Source: JAIBAC01 sp046331095 (GTDB taxonomy: Bacteria > Actinomycetota > Acidimicrobiia > UBA2766). Taken from it: 64,000 nt of DNA. The DNA is taken from contig JAXLRM010000004.1 of the NCBI GenBank assembly GCA_046331095.1, positions 310,001 to 374,000 on the forward strand. Reading direction: 5' to 3'. Below are positions 51,772 to 59,788 of this stretch, piece by piece. The position numbers and the translations under genes were made by a program. The notes beneath the pieces were generated by a model, which did not search any database, was not told where the DNA came from, and was given only the letters and a program-made list of their open reading frames with translations. Each line of letters opens with the position of its first letter. The stretch's first letter is position 1.

Positions 51772-53066
51772 GACTGCACGCCCTCGAGCTCGGAGAGGTC
51801 GACGCCGCGGGTCTCGGGCAGGTACTGCCAGACCAGATAGGCCGAGACCAGGAGCAGGATCATGAGCACCGACTCGGCGTCGCCGAGGCTGTGCAGCGCC
51901 CCGGAGCCGTGGTCGCCGAGGACGCCCACGAGCACCGGGCCCAACAGCAGCCCCGGGATCTCGAACGCGTTGCGGGCCCAACTCGCAGCCGTTGACCGCA
52001 TCCGGGTGGGGAACAGCTCCGTGTAGAACGCGTTCATAGCGGGCGCGACACCGAGGCCGAAGAACACCGCGAGGACGACGAACAGCGCCTGCCAGAAGAC
52101 CCCGCGGGTCTGGAACAGCAGTGTCCCGAAGACCCACGTGAGCGTCATGTACGTGATCGCAACCGGTTTGCGCCCGAGCGAGTCGATCAGCCGCCCGGCG
52201 ACGTAGTGGCCCATGATCCCGAGTCCGTACGCGCCGACGATGAGCAGCAGCGAGATCGTCGCGGGTACGCCGATCTCGTTCTGTGCGTAGATGATCCACC
52301 AGGCGGTCGCCGCGAAGACCGGGAACGAGCGCAGGAACGTGACGACGGCGAGGACCGCCATGTGCTCGCGCCACGGGTGCTGCCACGGGTCCATGATCCC
52401 CGGACGCCCGTCGCCGAGGAGTCCCTCGGTGCGGGCGACGTACATGCGTGTCTCGCGCATCCGGCGCCTGAGCACGGCGAGCACCATGAGCGGGACGAGG
52501 CCGACGAGGTACAGCGCCCGCCACTCGATCGGGGTCTTGTCGATGCCTGCCAGGATGAGGATCGGGACGAGGATCGAGCCCGCGGCGTGGGTGAGGGAGA
52601 ACTTGCCCAGGGCCGTGCCGCGGGTCGTGGAGGGGAACTCCTCGCTGATCATCGTGACCGACACCGCGTACTCGGCCCCGATGAAGATCTCCGCGCAGAA
52701 CTGGGCGAGCGTGAACCAGTACACGTTGGGCGAGAACGCCGTGAGGGCCGTGAACACCGTGAACCCGGCCACGGACCAGACGAGGATCTTGCGGCGCCCG
52801 ACACGATCGGACGCCTGCGCCACGAAGAACGCGAGCACCGCGCCGAGCTTGATGCCGAAACGCACGGCGGCGAGCCCCGACTCGCTCAGCGCGAACGTGT
52901 CGAGGAGTCCTGGGCCGATGATGTCGAGGATCGCGCCGTCGTAGCCGTCGAAGATGGCTGCGCTGACGAGCAGCGCGAGTAGCACGCGCAGGTAGGCGGG
53001 GTCGTCCCCGCGCGTCAGGTCGGGGGGGACGCCGCCCCCTGTTCCCCCTGTGTGCACCTCGGCCAT
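51768..53066 (-). CDS. MFS transporter, metabolite:proton symporter type
   Basis: The 432-residue carrier has twelve predicted membrane segments. Helix 1 ends FDGYDGAILDIIGPG, typical of the aromatic-acid / sugar / dicarboxylate symporter group with the DGYD motif. The loop 2-3 motif is ASDRVGRRKILV, and GRLIDSLGRKPVA occurs in the second half. ATG 53066 gives a short tail before helix 1. The downstream membrane protein overlaps its stop. It may import an organic acid; a family C palindromic element lies about 80 bp upstream of its start. The substrate is not known. Confidence 0.89.
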   Translation of the reverse strand: MAEVHTGGTGGGVPPDLTRGDDPAYLRVLLALLVSAAIFDGYDGAILDIIGPGLLDTFALSESGLAAVRFGIKLGAVLAFFVAQASDRVGRRKILVWSVAGFTVFTALTAFSPNVYWFTLAQFCAEIFIGAEYAVSVTMISEEFPSTTRGTALGKFSLTHAAGSILVPILILAGIDKTPIEWRALYLVGLVPLMVLAVLRRRMRETRMYVARTEGLLGDGRPGIMDPWQHPWREHMAVLAVVTFLRSFPVFAATAWWIIYAQNEIGVPATISLLLIVGAYGLGIMGHYVAGRLIDSLGRKPVAITYMTLTWVFGTLLFQTRGVFWQALFVVLAVFFGLGVAPAMNAFYTELFPTRMRSTAASWARNAFEIPGLLLGPVLVGVLGDHGSGALHSLGDAESVLMILLLVSAYLVWQYLPETRGVDLSELEGVQS

Positions 53067-53147
53067 CTAGCCCCCGGTGTGAGCCCGCCGCCGCTCGGCC
53101 GATGCTACCGACGCGATCCGCGAGTCCGGACGAGGCCGGCCAGGGGG

Positions 53148-53219
53148 TTGGAGCACGTCCGTGCCGGAAGAACGAGGCCGGAGCCCCGTCGTGCCGTTTT
53201 CGGCGCTGCCGTGCTCCAA
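53148..53219. repeat. Family C palindromic element (copy 2)
   Basis: A 72-bp stretch is bounded by the perfect 10-bp inverted repeat TTGGAGCACG / CGTGCTCCAA. The same ends occur around the palindrome at 7573-7674. It lies between the flavodoxin-fold gene stop and the MFS gene start, both on the minus strand. Confidence 0.7.
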
Positions 53220-53253
53220 GCGGTGACATGGCACGCGCATGCGCGAGGCGGTG

Positions 53254-54003
53254 TCACCGATAGTCGGGGTTGGGGAAGTCGAAGCGGCAGCCGGCGTCCC
53301 ACTGGGAGCGTTGGTTGCCGTGGGCGGGTATCCCGCCGGCGTCCTTCAGCATCCGTGCCATGTGGAGCAGGTTCCACGTCATGAACGTCGTGTTGCGGTT
53401 CGTGAAGTCGTTCTCGGGGCCCCCCGAGCCCGGGTCGAGGTAGGACGGCCCCGGACCGGCCTCGCCGATCCAACCGGCGTCGGCCTGGGGTGGGATCGCG
53501 TAACCGAGGTGCTGCAAGGAGTAGAGGACGTTCATGGCGCAGTGCTTGACGCCGTCCTCGTTGCCTGTGACGAGGCAGCCGCCCACGCGCCCGTAGTAGG
53601 CGTATTGGCCTGCGTCGTTGAGCAGGTGCGAGCCTCCGTAGAGGCGCTCGACGACCTTCGTGCACACAGACGACTTCTCGCCGAGCCAGATCGGCGTGCA
53701 CAGGACGAGGATCTCCGCCGACATGACCTTCTCGAAGATCGGCGGCCAGTCGTCGCGCTCCCAGCCGTGCTCGGTCATGTCCGGCCACACGCCCGTGGCG
53801 ATGTCGTGGTCGACCGCGCGGATCATCTCGACGGACACGCCCTGGCGGCGCATGATCTCCATCGAGGCGGCGGCGAGGCCCTCGGTGTTGGAGACCTCGG
53901 GGGAGCGCTTCAGCGTGCAGTTGACGAAGACGGCGCCGAGGTCGCCGAAGTCCCCTGTGCTCTGCTCGCAGAGCTGCTCCTGTCTCGGCGTGAGCGTCGT
54001 CAT
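53254..54003 (-). CDS. Flavodoxin-fold NAD(P)H-dependent FMN reductase-like protein
   Basis: The 249-residue protein has the flavodoxin-like fold of NADPH-dependent FMN reductases. The phosphate-binding loop region is FVNCTLKRSPEVSNTEGL, followed by VLCTPIWLGEKSSVCTKVVERLYG (FMN contact) and GGCLVTGNEDGVKHCAMN. The C-terminal 60 residues extend beyond the core. ATG 54003 begins MTTLTPRQEQLC. A TAGATT hexamer about 40 nt upstream on the same strand could be its -10. It stands between a palindromic element and the paired lipoproteins. The physiological substrate is not indicated. Confidence 0.86.
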   Translation of the reverse strand: MTTLTPRQEQLCEQSTGDFGDLGAVFVNCTLKRSPEVSNTEGLAAASMEIMRRQGVSVEMIRAVDHDIATGVWPDMTEHGWERDDWPPIFEKVMSAEILVLCTPIWLGEKSSVCTKVVERLYGGSHLLNDAGQYAYYGRVGGCLVTGNEDGVKHCAMNVLYSLQHLGYAIPPQADAGWIGEAGPGPSYLDPGSGGPENDFTNRNTTFMTWNLLHMARMLKDAGGIPAHGNQRSQWDAGCRFDFPNPDYR

Positions 54004-54056
54004 CGCGCGGTCCTCCGGGTGGCGTCAGCGGACGGCGCGCAATCTAACCGGCACGC

Positions 54057-54692
54057 TCAGCCCGCGCTCTCGAACATCGTCTTCATCCCGAGCTCCGCCG
54101 CCTCACGTCCGCCCTTGAACGCGAACGAGATCGCGAAGACCGTGTCGCAGGGCGCCCCGAAGGAGATCGCGCTCTGGAGCTGGGTCTTGGGGAAGGTGAG
54201 CGTGGTCACGTCGACGCCGTCGATGGTGGTCTGGTCGACCTGGGTGTCGGGCTGGTCCTTCATCTGTTCGAGCTGGTCCGGAGTCGAGGCAACACCCTGG
54301 CCGACTCCGGCGACCATGATGATGTCGGGCAGTCTCTGGGTCGGGTCGTCGGCGGGGATCGGCGTGCCGTCGGGTCGCGTCGGCGCCGGCTCGGTGTCGC
54401 TCGCAGGTGGCGCAGTCCGGGACGGATCGACCACGTGGGAGACCACGCCGCTCGCGATCGAGTCGACGCCCTCCTGCTGCAACGACGACTCGAGCTGTTC
54501 GGTCACGTCGTTCTTGCGCTCGACGTCCTGGCCGGCGACCTGTGCCGGGATGTAGTCCTCGGCGTTCGCAGTGCAAGCGACCGGGCCTCCACCGGAGGAC
54601 GAGTTGGCGTCGCCTCCGCAAGCGGCGAGTACGAGAGCGGCAACCGCCACCGCCACCGTGGTGGCGAGGCGTGTCGGAGTCGAACGGGTCAT
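54057..54692 (-). CDS. Lipoprotein, paralogue of 54689-55453
   Basis: The 211-residue protein has a signal peptide with a good lipobox LVLAAC (Cys25), a Gly/Ser linker and an exported domain. The segments EDYIPAQVAGQDV and SFAFKGGREAAELGMKTMF match EDYVPAQVDGRDV-like and SFSGGRNAAEDMARAAL segments in the upstream gene, so the two are tandem paralogues. The domain has a cysteine pair (PVACTAN and GAPCDTV). ATG 54692 overlaps the upstream stop as ATGA. The function is unknown; joint expression suggests they act together at the cell surface. Confidence 0.76.
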   Translation of the reverse strand: MTRSTPTRLATTVAVAVAALVLAACGGDANSSSGGGPVACTANAEDYIPAQVAGQDVERKNDVTEQLESSLQQEGVDSIASGVVSHVVDPSRTAPPASDTEPAPTRPDGTPIPADDPTQRLPDIIMVAGVGQGVASTPDQLEQMKDQPDTQVDQTTIDGVDVTTLTFPKTQLQSAISFGAPCDTVFAISFAFKGGREAAELGMKTMFESAG

Positions 54693-55453
54693 TGCTTCCC
54701 TCTCTCGAGTGCGGCGCGGGCCATGTCCTCGGCGGCGTTCCTGCCGCCCGAGAAGCTCATGGCGACGATCGCGACGTCCTCCCGGGGTGACGCGATAGCG
54801 GTCCAGACCTCGGTGAACGTGTCGTCGTCGACGCGGACCAGGCGCACGTCGACGCCGTCGGCGTCGACGACGGTGTCCTCGCGCACGGCGGGATCGTCGG
54901 CGAAGGAGTCCATGAGACCGCTTGCACCGTCGCCGCCGAGGACGAGGACGACCGACTGCGGCGGCAGGCGCGGACCCTGTGGGACCATCCCGGTGGCGAC
55001 GTCGAAGTCGGCGCCCTCCAGGCCCCGCGCCGACGTGAAGCGCTTGGCGATCTCCCCTAGCACGGGCGTGTTCGTGCGCACGTCGCGCCCGTCGACCTGG
55101 GCGGGTACGTAATCCTGTGGCGCGGCGGAATAGCCGCTCAGGTCGCCGTTGGTGCCGCTCCCGGACGTGGCGACGTAGTAGATCGCGACGAGGAGGGCAA
55201 CCACGACTAGGACACCGCCGGTCACGATCGCCACCCTCAGGATCGTGCGTTTGCGACTGTCGCGCTCGGTGGACCTCGCCGTCGCCGCGTCCGCCTCGGC
55301 GCGGCCGGCAAGCGGCACCACGGGGCCCGGGGCGGCCGTGGAAGGCCCGAGCACGGGCGCGGGCGACACCGTCCCGTTGGGACGTGACGGCGGAGCTGGA
55401 GGGGCGGGGGCCGAGCGGCTGAAGGACCAGTCGGGCGCGTCGGGCATCGTCAC
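54689..55453 (-). CDS. Membrane-anchored protein, paralogue of 54057-54692
   Basis: The protein of about 254 residues has a proline/alanine-rich cytoplasmic tail (residues 1-65), a membrane helix (about residues 73-95) and an exported domain of about 155 residues. That domain shares DYVPAQVDGRDV and the C-terminal SFSGGRNAAEDMARAAL with the lipoprotein downstream. The start is GTG 55453 or ATG 55447. The stop overlaps the next start by 4 bp. It is divergent from gatC across about 55 bp, but there is no reason to link them in function. No family is recognised. Confidence 0.74.
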   Translation of the reverse strand: MTMPDAPDWSFSRSAPAPPAPPSRPNGTVSPAPVLGPSTAAPGPVVPLAGRAEADAATARSTERDSRKRTILRVAIVTGGVLVVVALLVAIYYVATSGSGTNGDLSGYSAAPQDYVPAQVDGRDVRTNTPVLGEIAKRFTSARGLEGADFDVATGMVPQGPRLPPQSVVLVLGGDGASGLMDSFADDPAVREDTVVDADGVDVRLVRVDDDTFTEVWTAIASPREDVAIVAMSFSGGRNAAEDMARAALERGKQ

Positions 55454-55496
55454 GAGGCTACGCGCGTGCGGGAACGGTGCAGTCCAGACCTCCTGT

Positions 55497-55502
55497 TACC
55501 TT
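55497..55502 (+). promoter_or_regulatory. Putative leaderless -10, TACCTT (gatCAB)
   Basis: TACCTT ends 6 nt before the gatC GTG at 55509. No Shine-Dalgarno is present between them, so the gatCAB mRNA may be leaderless. Confidence 0.42.
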
Positions 55503-55508
55503 GTTGCC

Positions 55509-55805
55509 GTGCGGATCAGCAGAGACGACGTCCTACGAGTCGCCCACCTCGCCCGGCTCGATCTCGACGACGACGAGGTCGAGACCTTCACCGCGCAGCT
55601 CGGCGACATCCTCGAACACGCAGCACGTGTGGACGCCCTCGACACGTCAGCGGTGGAGCCGACAGCGCACCCGGTCCCGCTCGCGAACGTCCTCCGGCGC
55701 GACGAGAGGGGCCCCACCCTCGATCGTGACGCGGTGCTGGCGCAGGCTCCCGCGGTCGAGAGCGGATACTTCCGCGTGCCCCGCATCCTCGACCCGGGGG
55801 CCTGA
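55509..55805 (+). CDS. gatC: Asp/Glu-tRNA amidotransferase subunit C
   Basis: The 98-residue GatC stabilises the GatCAB complex, which converts misacylated Glu-tRNA(Gln) and Asp-tRNA(Asn) to the correct amides. The family pattern VLRVAHLARLDLDDDEVETF is clear, and LGDILEHAARVDALDTSAVEPTAHP with LRRDE and GYFRVPRIL near the end completes it. GTG 55509 is the only start that gives the family N-terminus; TACCTT lies 6 nt upstream. gatA begins one base after its stop, and gatB follows, so this is the full gatCAB operon. Confidence 0.95.
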   Translation: MRISRDDVLRVAHLARLDLDDDEVETFTAQLGDILEHAARVDALDTSAVEPTAHPVPLANVLRRDERGPTLDRDAVLAQAPAVESGYFRVPRILDPGA

Positions 55806-55806
55806 G

Positions 55807-57250
55807 ATGAGCATGCCCACGGCGGCGAGGGACATCGGCGCGGCCGTTCGCGCGGGCGAGGTGTCCGCCGTCGACGTGGTCTCGGCCGCGCTCGGGCGCA
55901 TCGAACGCGACGACGCCGGCATCGGCGCCTTCTTGCGCACCTACGCCGAGACCGCCCTCGAACGTGCGCACGCGGTCGACGCGGCCGTCGCCGCAGGGCG
56001 CGATCCCGGCCCTCTCGCGGGCGTGCCGGTGGGTCTCAAGGACGTGCTCGCCACTACGGGGATCGAGACCACGTGCGGCTCGCGCATCCTCGAGGGCTGG
56101 CATCCCCCCTACGACGCCACCGTCGTGCGCCGCCTGCGCGAGGCCGGCGCCGTCGACGTCGGCAAGACCAACTGCGACGAGTTCGCGATGGGGTCGTCGA
56201 ACGAGAACTCCGCCTACCGCCCCGTCGCCAACCCCCACGACCGCTCCCGTGCCGGGCGGGTCGTCAGGCGGCAGCGCGCAGCCGCGGTGGCCGCCGGTTT
56301 CGTACCGGTGGCGCTCGGCCCGACACGGGGGGCTCGATCCGTCAGCCCGCGCCGTTGTCCGGCACGGTCGGCATGAAGCCCACCTACGAAAGCCGGTACG
56401 GGCCCGTCGCGGTCGCGCCGTCGTCGACCAGGTCGGGCCGTTCGTCTCGACGTCGCCGACACCGCTGCCGTCTACGACGTCATCGCGGGCCACGAGCACG
56501 ATGGACGCCACCTCGATCCCGCACGCGCTCGAACCAGTTTCGGGACACCTCGACCGCGGGCTCGAGGGTCTCACGTTCGGAGTCGTCACCGAACTTGCGT
56601 CGGGCGAGGGCTTCGATGCGGCCGTACTCGACCGATTCCGCGCGGCACTCGCGGCCGCCGAAGGCGCGGGCGCGAACGTCGTCGAGGTGTCACTGCCGTC
56701 GACGGCTCACGCCCTGTCGGCCTACTACCTGATCGCGCCGGCGGAGTGCTCGTCGAACCTCGCCCGCTTCGACGGCGTCCGCTACGGCCTGCGGGTGCCC
56801 GCCGGCGACGTGGAGTCGATGAACCGGGCGACACGCGCGGCCGGGTTCGGGCCCGAGGTCAAGCGCCGCGTGATGCTCGGCACCTACGCCCTGTCCGCCG
56901 GCTACTACGACGCCTACTACGGCAAGGCCCAGCGGGTGCGGACACTGGTGATCGACGACTTCGAGGCCGCGTACGGGCGTGCCGACGTCCTCGTGTCGCC
57001 GACGTCGCCCACCGTCGCGTTCGAGTTGGGTGCCCGCACCCACGACCCCGTCGCCATGTACCTCTCGGACGTGTGCACGGTCCCGTCCAACCTCGCGGGG
57101 CATCCGGCGATCTCGGTGTGGTGCGGTGACGACGACGCCGGCCTGCCCGTCGGGCTCCACCTGATGGCACCCGCGCTCGCCGAGGCCGTCCTGTTCCGCG
57201 CGGCCGCCGGGTTCGAGGCGATCCTCGGCACGAAGGCGACCGCGGCGTGA
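55807..57250 (+). pseudogene. gatA: Asp/Glu-tRNA amidotransferase subunit A, frame-disrupted
   Basis: The N-terminal part (VSAVDVVSAALGRIERDD; the catalytic lysine in GVPVGLKDVLATTG) is in one frame to about 56250. The C-terminal part from MDATSIP (about 56501) to the stop is in another frame. Between them, pieces of the amidase signature appear in alternating frames: PGGSSGGSA, AAVAAGFVPVALG, DTGGSIRQPA, DQVGPF and AAVYDVIAGH. Comparison with the usual GatA sequence needs at least five 1-2 bp deletions in 250 bp, all in the catalytic Ser-Ser-Lys region. Because GatA is essential where glutaminyl-tRNA is made indirectly, sequence error is as likely as real decay. The stop overlaps gatB. Confidence 0.85.
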
Positions 57251-58704
57251 GCGACCACGAGGCGGTCATCGGACTCGAGGTACACGTCGAGCTTGCGACC
57301 GCGACCAAGATGTTCTGCGCCTGCCCGAACGAGTTCGGCGCGCCGCCCAACACCAACGTGTGCCCGGTGTGTCTCGGGCTCCCGGGGGCGCTCCCGGTGA
57401 CGAACCGTTCGGCGGTCGAGCTCGCGATCCGCTTCGGCGCCGCGGTCGGTTCCCGGATCGGCCGTGCGATCTTCCACCGCAAGAACTACTTCTATCCGGA
57501 CATGCCCAAGGACTTCCAGATCAGCCAGTACGACGAGCCGATCTGCGTCGGCGGGAGCGTCGAGGTGCCCGACGCCGGCAGCGGTGACTTCTCGACGGTA
57601 CGGCTCGTGCGCGCTCACCTCGAGGAGGACACCGGCAAGTCGGTCCACGTCGGCGGGAGCGGACGGATCCACGACGCCGACCACACCCTGGTCGACTACA
57701 ACCGTTCCGGGGTGCCCCTCCTCGAGATCGTGACCGAGCCCGACATCCGCTCGGCGGAGCAGGCCCGTGGCTTCGTCAACGAGCTCCGTGCCGTGCTCGC
57801 CATGCTCGGGGTCAGCGACGTCAAGATGGAGGAGGGTTCCCTGCGCGTCGACGCCAACGTCTCGGTACGTCCGCGGGGGAGTGCGACGCTCGGCACCAAG
57901 GTCGAGGTGAAGAACATGAACTCGGTGCGCAGCGTTGCCCACGCGCTCGAGTTCGAGTTCGCACGCCAGTGCCGGCTGCTCGACGGCGGTGGACGCGTCG
58001 AGCAGGAGACGCGTCACTGGGACGAGGTCGAGGCACGTACCCACGGGATGCGCTCGAAGGAAGAGGCGATGGACTACCGCTACTTCCCCGAGCCCGACCT
58101 CGTGCCGATCGCTCCGGACCCGGGGTGGGTGGCGGAGATCCGTGACTCGGTGCCCGCCGTGATGCCTGCGCGGAGGGCGGCGTCGATCGCGTCGGTCTCC
58201 GGCCTCGGCGCCAATCTCGCCGCGGCGGTCGCCTACACGCCCGGTCTCGCCGACTGGGTCGACGCCGAGGTCGCCGCCGGCGCCGACTCGGCACAGGCCT
58301 ACGTGTGGGCGTCACAGGAGGTCCTCGCCCATCTGAACGAGACGGGGCTGGGTTGGGGCGCGGTCGCGCCGGCGCCGGGGACGTTCGTGGAGCTCGCCGC
58401 GCTCGTCGACGACGCCACCCTGTCGAAGAAGCTGGCGCGCGAGGTCCTGGGCGAGACGCTCGCCACGGGGCGGTCCCCGCGCGAGATCGTCGACGAGCGC
58501 GGCCTGGCCCAGATCAGCGACGACGACGAGCTCGCCGCCGTGGTCGCGGACGTGGTCGCGGCCAACCCCGACACGGTCGAGCGCTACAAGGCCGGTAACG
58601 AGAAGGTCGCCGGATTCCTCGTCGGGCAGGTCATGAAGGCGACCGGCGGCAAGGCCAACCCCGGTGTCGTCCAGGGCTTGGTGCGCTCCGCCCTCGAGTC
58701 ATGA
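57247..58704 (+). CDS. gatB: Asp/Glu-tRNA amidotransferase subunit B
   Basis: The 485-residue GatB is the kinase subunit that activates the tRNA-bound acid and binds tRNA. It has the N-terminal VIGLEVHVELAT, the zinc-associated cysteines in CACPNEFG and NVCPVCLGLPG, KNYFYPDMPKDFQISQYD, and the C-terminal YqeY-like helical tail (GNEKVAGFLVGQVMKATGGKANP). GTG 57247 overlaps the gatA stop as GTGA. It appears intact, which argues that the operon is under selection and that the gatA damage may not be genuine. Confidence 0.96.
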   Translation: MSDHEAVIGLEVHVELATATKMFCACPNEFGAPPNTNVCPVCLGLPGALPVTNRSAVELAIRFGAAVGSRIGRAIFHRKNYFYPDMPKDFQISQYDEPICVGGSVEVPDAGSGDFSTVRLVRAHLEEDTGKSVHVGGSGRIHDADHTLVDYNRSGVPLLEIVTEPDIRSAEQARGFVNELRAVLAMLGVSDVKMEEGSLRVDANVSVRPRGSATLGTKVEVKNMNSVRSVAHALEFEFARQCRLLDGGGRVEQETRHWDEVEARTHGMRSKEEAMDYRYFPEPDLVPIAPDPGWVAEIRDSVPAVMPARRAASIASVSGLGANLAAAVAYTPGLADWVDAEVAAGADSAQAYVWASQEVLAHLNETGLGWGAVAPAPGTFVELAALVDDATLSKKLAREVLGETLATGRSPREIVDERGLAQISDDDELAAVVADVVAANPDTVERYKAGNEKVAGFLVGQVMKATGGKANPGVVQGLVRSALES

Positions 58705-58742
58705 CGGGGACCTTCCGGGTTCTCGCGCCCAGATGCGCCTGA

Positions 58743-59120
58743 TCAGACGACAGCGCGGATCACGGCGGCGAGCTCGTCGAGGTCGTCCTTGGTGATGACG
58801 TCGCGGAAGCCGGCGTCGATCGCCTTGGTTCGCAACTCGGCGGAGCGCGTCCCCGACCAGAGGATCATCGCGAGCCCGGGACGTTCGCCGGCGAGGCTGC
58901 GACCCAGGTCGATGCCGTTCTGGTCGGGGAGCTGATGGTCGATGACCACGACGTCCGCGTGGCACTCCCCGAGGCCGTCGCGGGCCGCTGCCGCGTCGGC
59001 CGCGTGCCCGACGATCTCGAGCCCGGCGTCGACACTCGGCAGCGCCAGCTCCAGGAGGCGGGGCACTGTGGCGTCGTCGTCGACGACGTAGACGCGGACC
59101 GATCGTTCGCTCACGGCCAC
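58743..59120 (-). CDS. Single-domain response regulator (CheY-like)
   Basis: The 125-residue protein consists of a receiver domain only. It has the acidic cluster VVDDDATV, the phospho-acceptor Asp61 in VVVIDHQLPDQNG, the switch residue in LWSGTRS and the conserved lysine in DVITKDD. No output domain or histidine kinase is nearby, so it probably acts by protein contact in a phosphorelay. ATG 59120 is used; GTG two codons later is possible. It is convergent with gatB (38 bp apart) and divergent from the thioredoxin-fold gene across family A-like repeats. Confidence 0.92.
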   Translation of the reverse strand: MAVSERSVRVYVVDDDATVPRLLELALPSVDAGLEIVGHAADAAAARDGLGECHADVVVIDHQLPDQNGIDLGRSLAGERPGLAMILWSGTRSAELRTKAIDAGFRDVITKDDLDELAAVIRAVV

Positions 59121-59160
59121 CGAGGCTAGCGCCGTCGCGAGGGGCCCCCGACCACGTCCC

Positions 59161-59262
59161 GTCCCCGATCGCGGGCCGGATGTGTCGGGGGCGGGTCGTG
59201 TTGCCCGCGTTTGGGTGTGGGGTCGTCCCCGATCGCGGGCCGGATGTGGCGGGGGTGGCCGT
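59161..59262. repeat. Family A-like degenerate repeats, locus 3
   Basis: A full unit begins GTCCCCGATCGCGGG at 59161 and ends TTGCCCGCGTTTGGG at 59215. A partial second unit starts at 59225 with the same 15 bp, giving a period of 64 bp. The right end matches the CCCGCGTTTGG terminus of the other family A loci, while the left end has diverged, so the inverted repeat is imperfect. Unlike the other loci it lies between two divergent genes. Confidence 0.65.
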
Positions 59263-59271
59263 GGGTCCAGC

Positions 59272-59277
59272 TAGGCT
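59272..59277 (+). promoter_or_regulatory. Putative -10, TAGGCT (thioredoxin-fold protein)
   Basis: TAGGCT ends 9 nt before ATG 59287, so the transcript would start within a few bases of the start codon. No Shine-Dalgarno is present. Confidence 0.4.
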
Positions 59278-59286
59278 GGCGCCGCA

Positions 59287-59778
59287 ATGATCGAGCCGGG
59301 AACCCCACTGCCGAACATCGAGGCCACCGACCTGCGCGGTCGCACCGGTGAGCTCGCCGACCTGGCGACCAACGGTGTGCCGATCGTGCTGTTCGCGTCC
59401 GCCCGCAGCCCGCTGTGCCGGCGCCTCGAGAACGTCCTGGAGTCCTTCGCACGCCTCGACGAGGGCGACTACAACGTGTGGGTCTTCATCGAGGGCGCAC
59501 CCACGCTGGTCCTCGAGTCGTTCCCCGCCCTCGCCGGGCGCACACGCTGCTTCGCGATCCCGCGGGGCTGGGACGGCCTCACCTCCTTCGGCGTGGAAGC
59601 GTTCCCCGCCATCGTCATCGGCGATCGCGCGAACTGCGTGTGGCGATCGCTCCAGGGCTGGGACAGGCCGGCCTGGCAGGATCTCCTGAACGAGACCGAG
59701 GCGCTTCTCGGCTGGCGCCCGACCTTCCTCTCGCGCAAGCTCCCCGGCCCTGCACGCTCGCCCGCCCTCGTGGGTTGA
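59287..59778 (+). CDS. Thioredoxin-fold (redoxin-like) protein
   Basis: The 163-residue protein has a redoxin-like arrangement: IEPGTPLPNIEATDLRGRTGEL, a strand PIVLFASARSPLC, and later AFPAIVIGD with the cis-proline. The single cysteine in the position of the active site (SPLC) replaces a CxxC pair, so a one-cysteine mechanism, or none, is expected. ATG 59287 is preceded by TAGGCT at leaderless distance. The LOG-family gene starts 11 bp after its stop, so the two are probably co-transcribed. The partner and function are unknown. Confidence 0.76.
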   Translation: MIEPGTPLPNIEATDLRGRTGELADLATNGVPIVLFASARSPLCRRLENVLESFARLDEGDYNVWVFIEGAPTLVLESFPALAGRTRCFAIPRGWDGLTSFGVEAFPAIVIGDRANCVWRSLQGWDRPAWQDLLNETEALLGWRPTFLSRKLPGPARSPALVG

Positions 59779-59788
59779 CGACCTCTCG

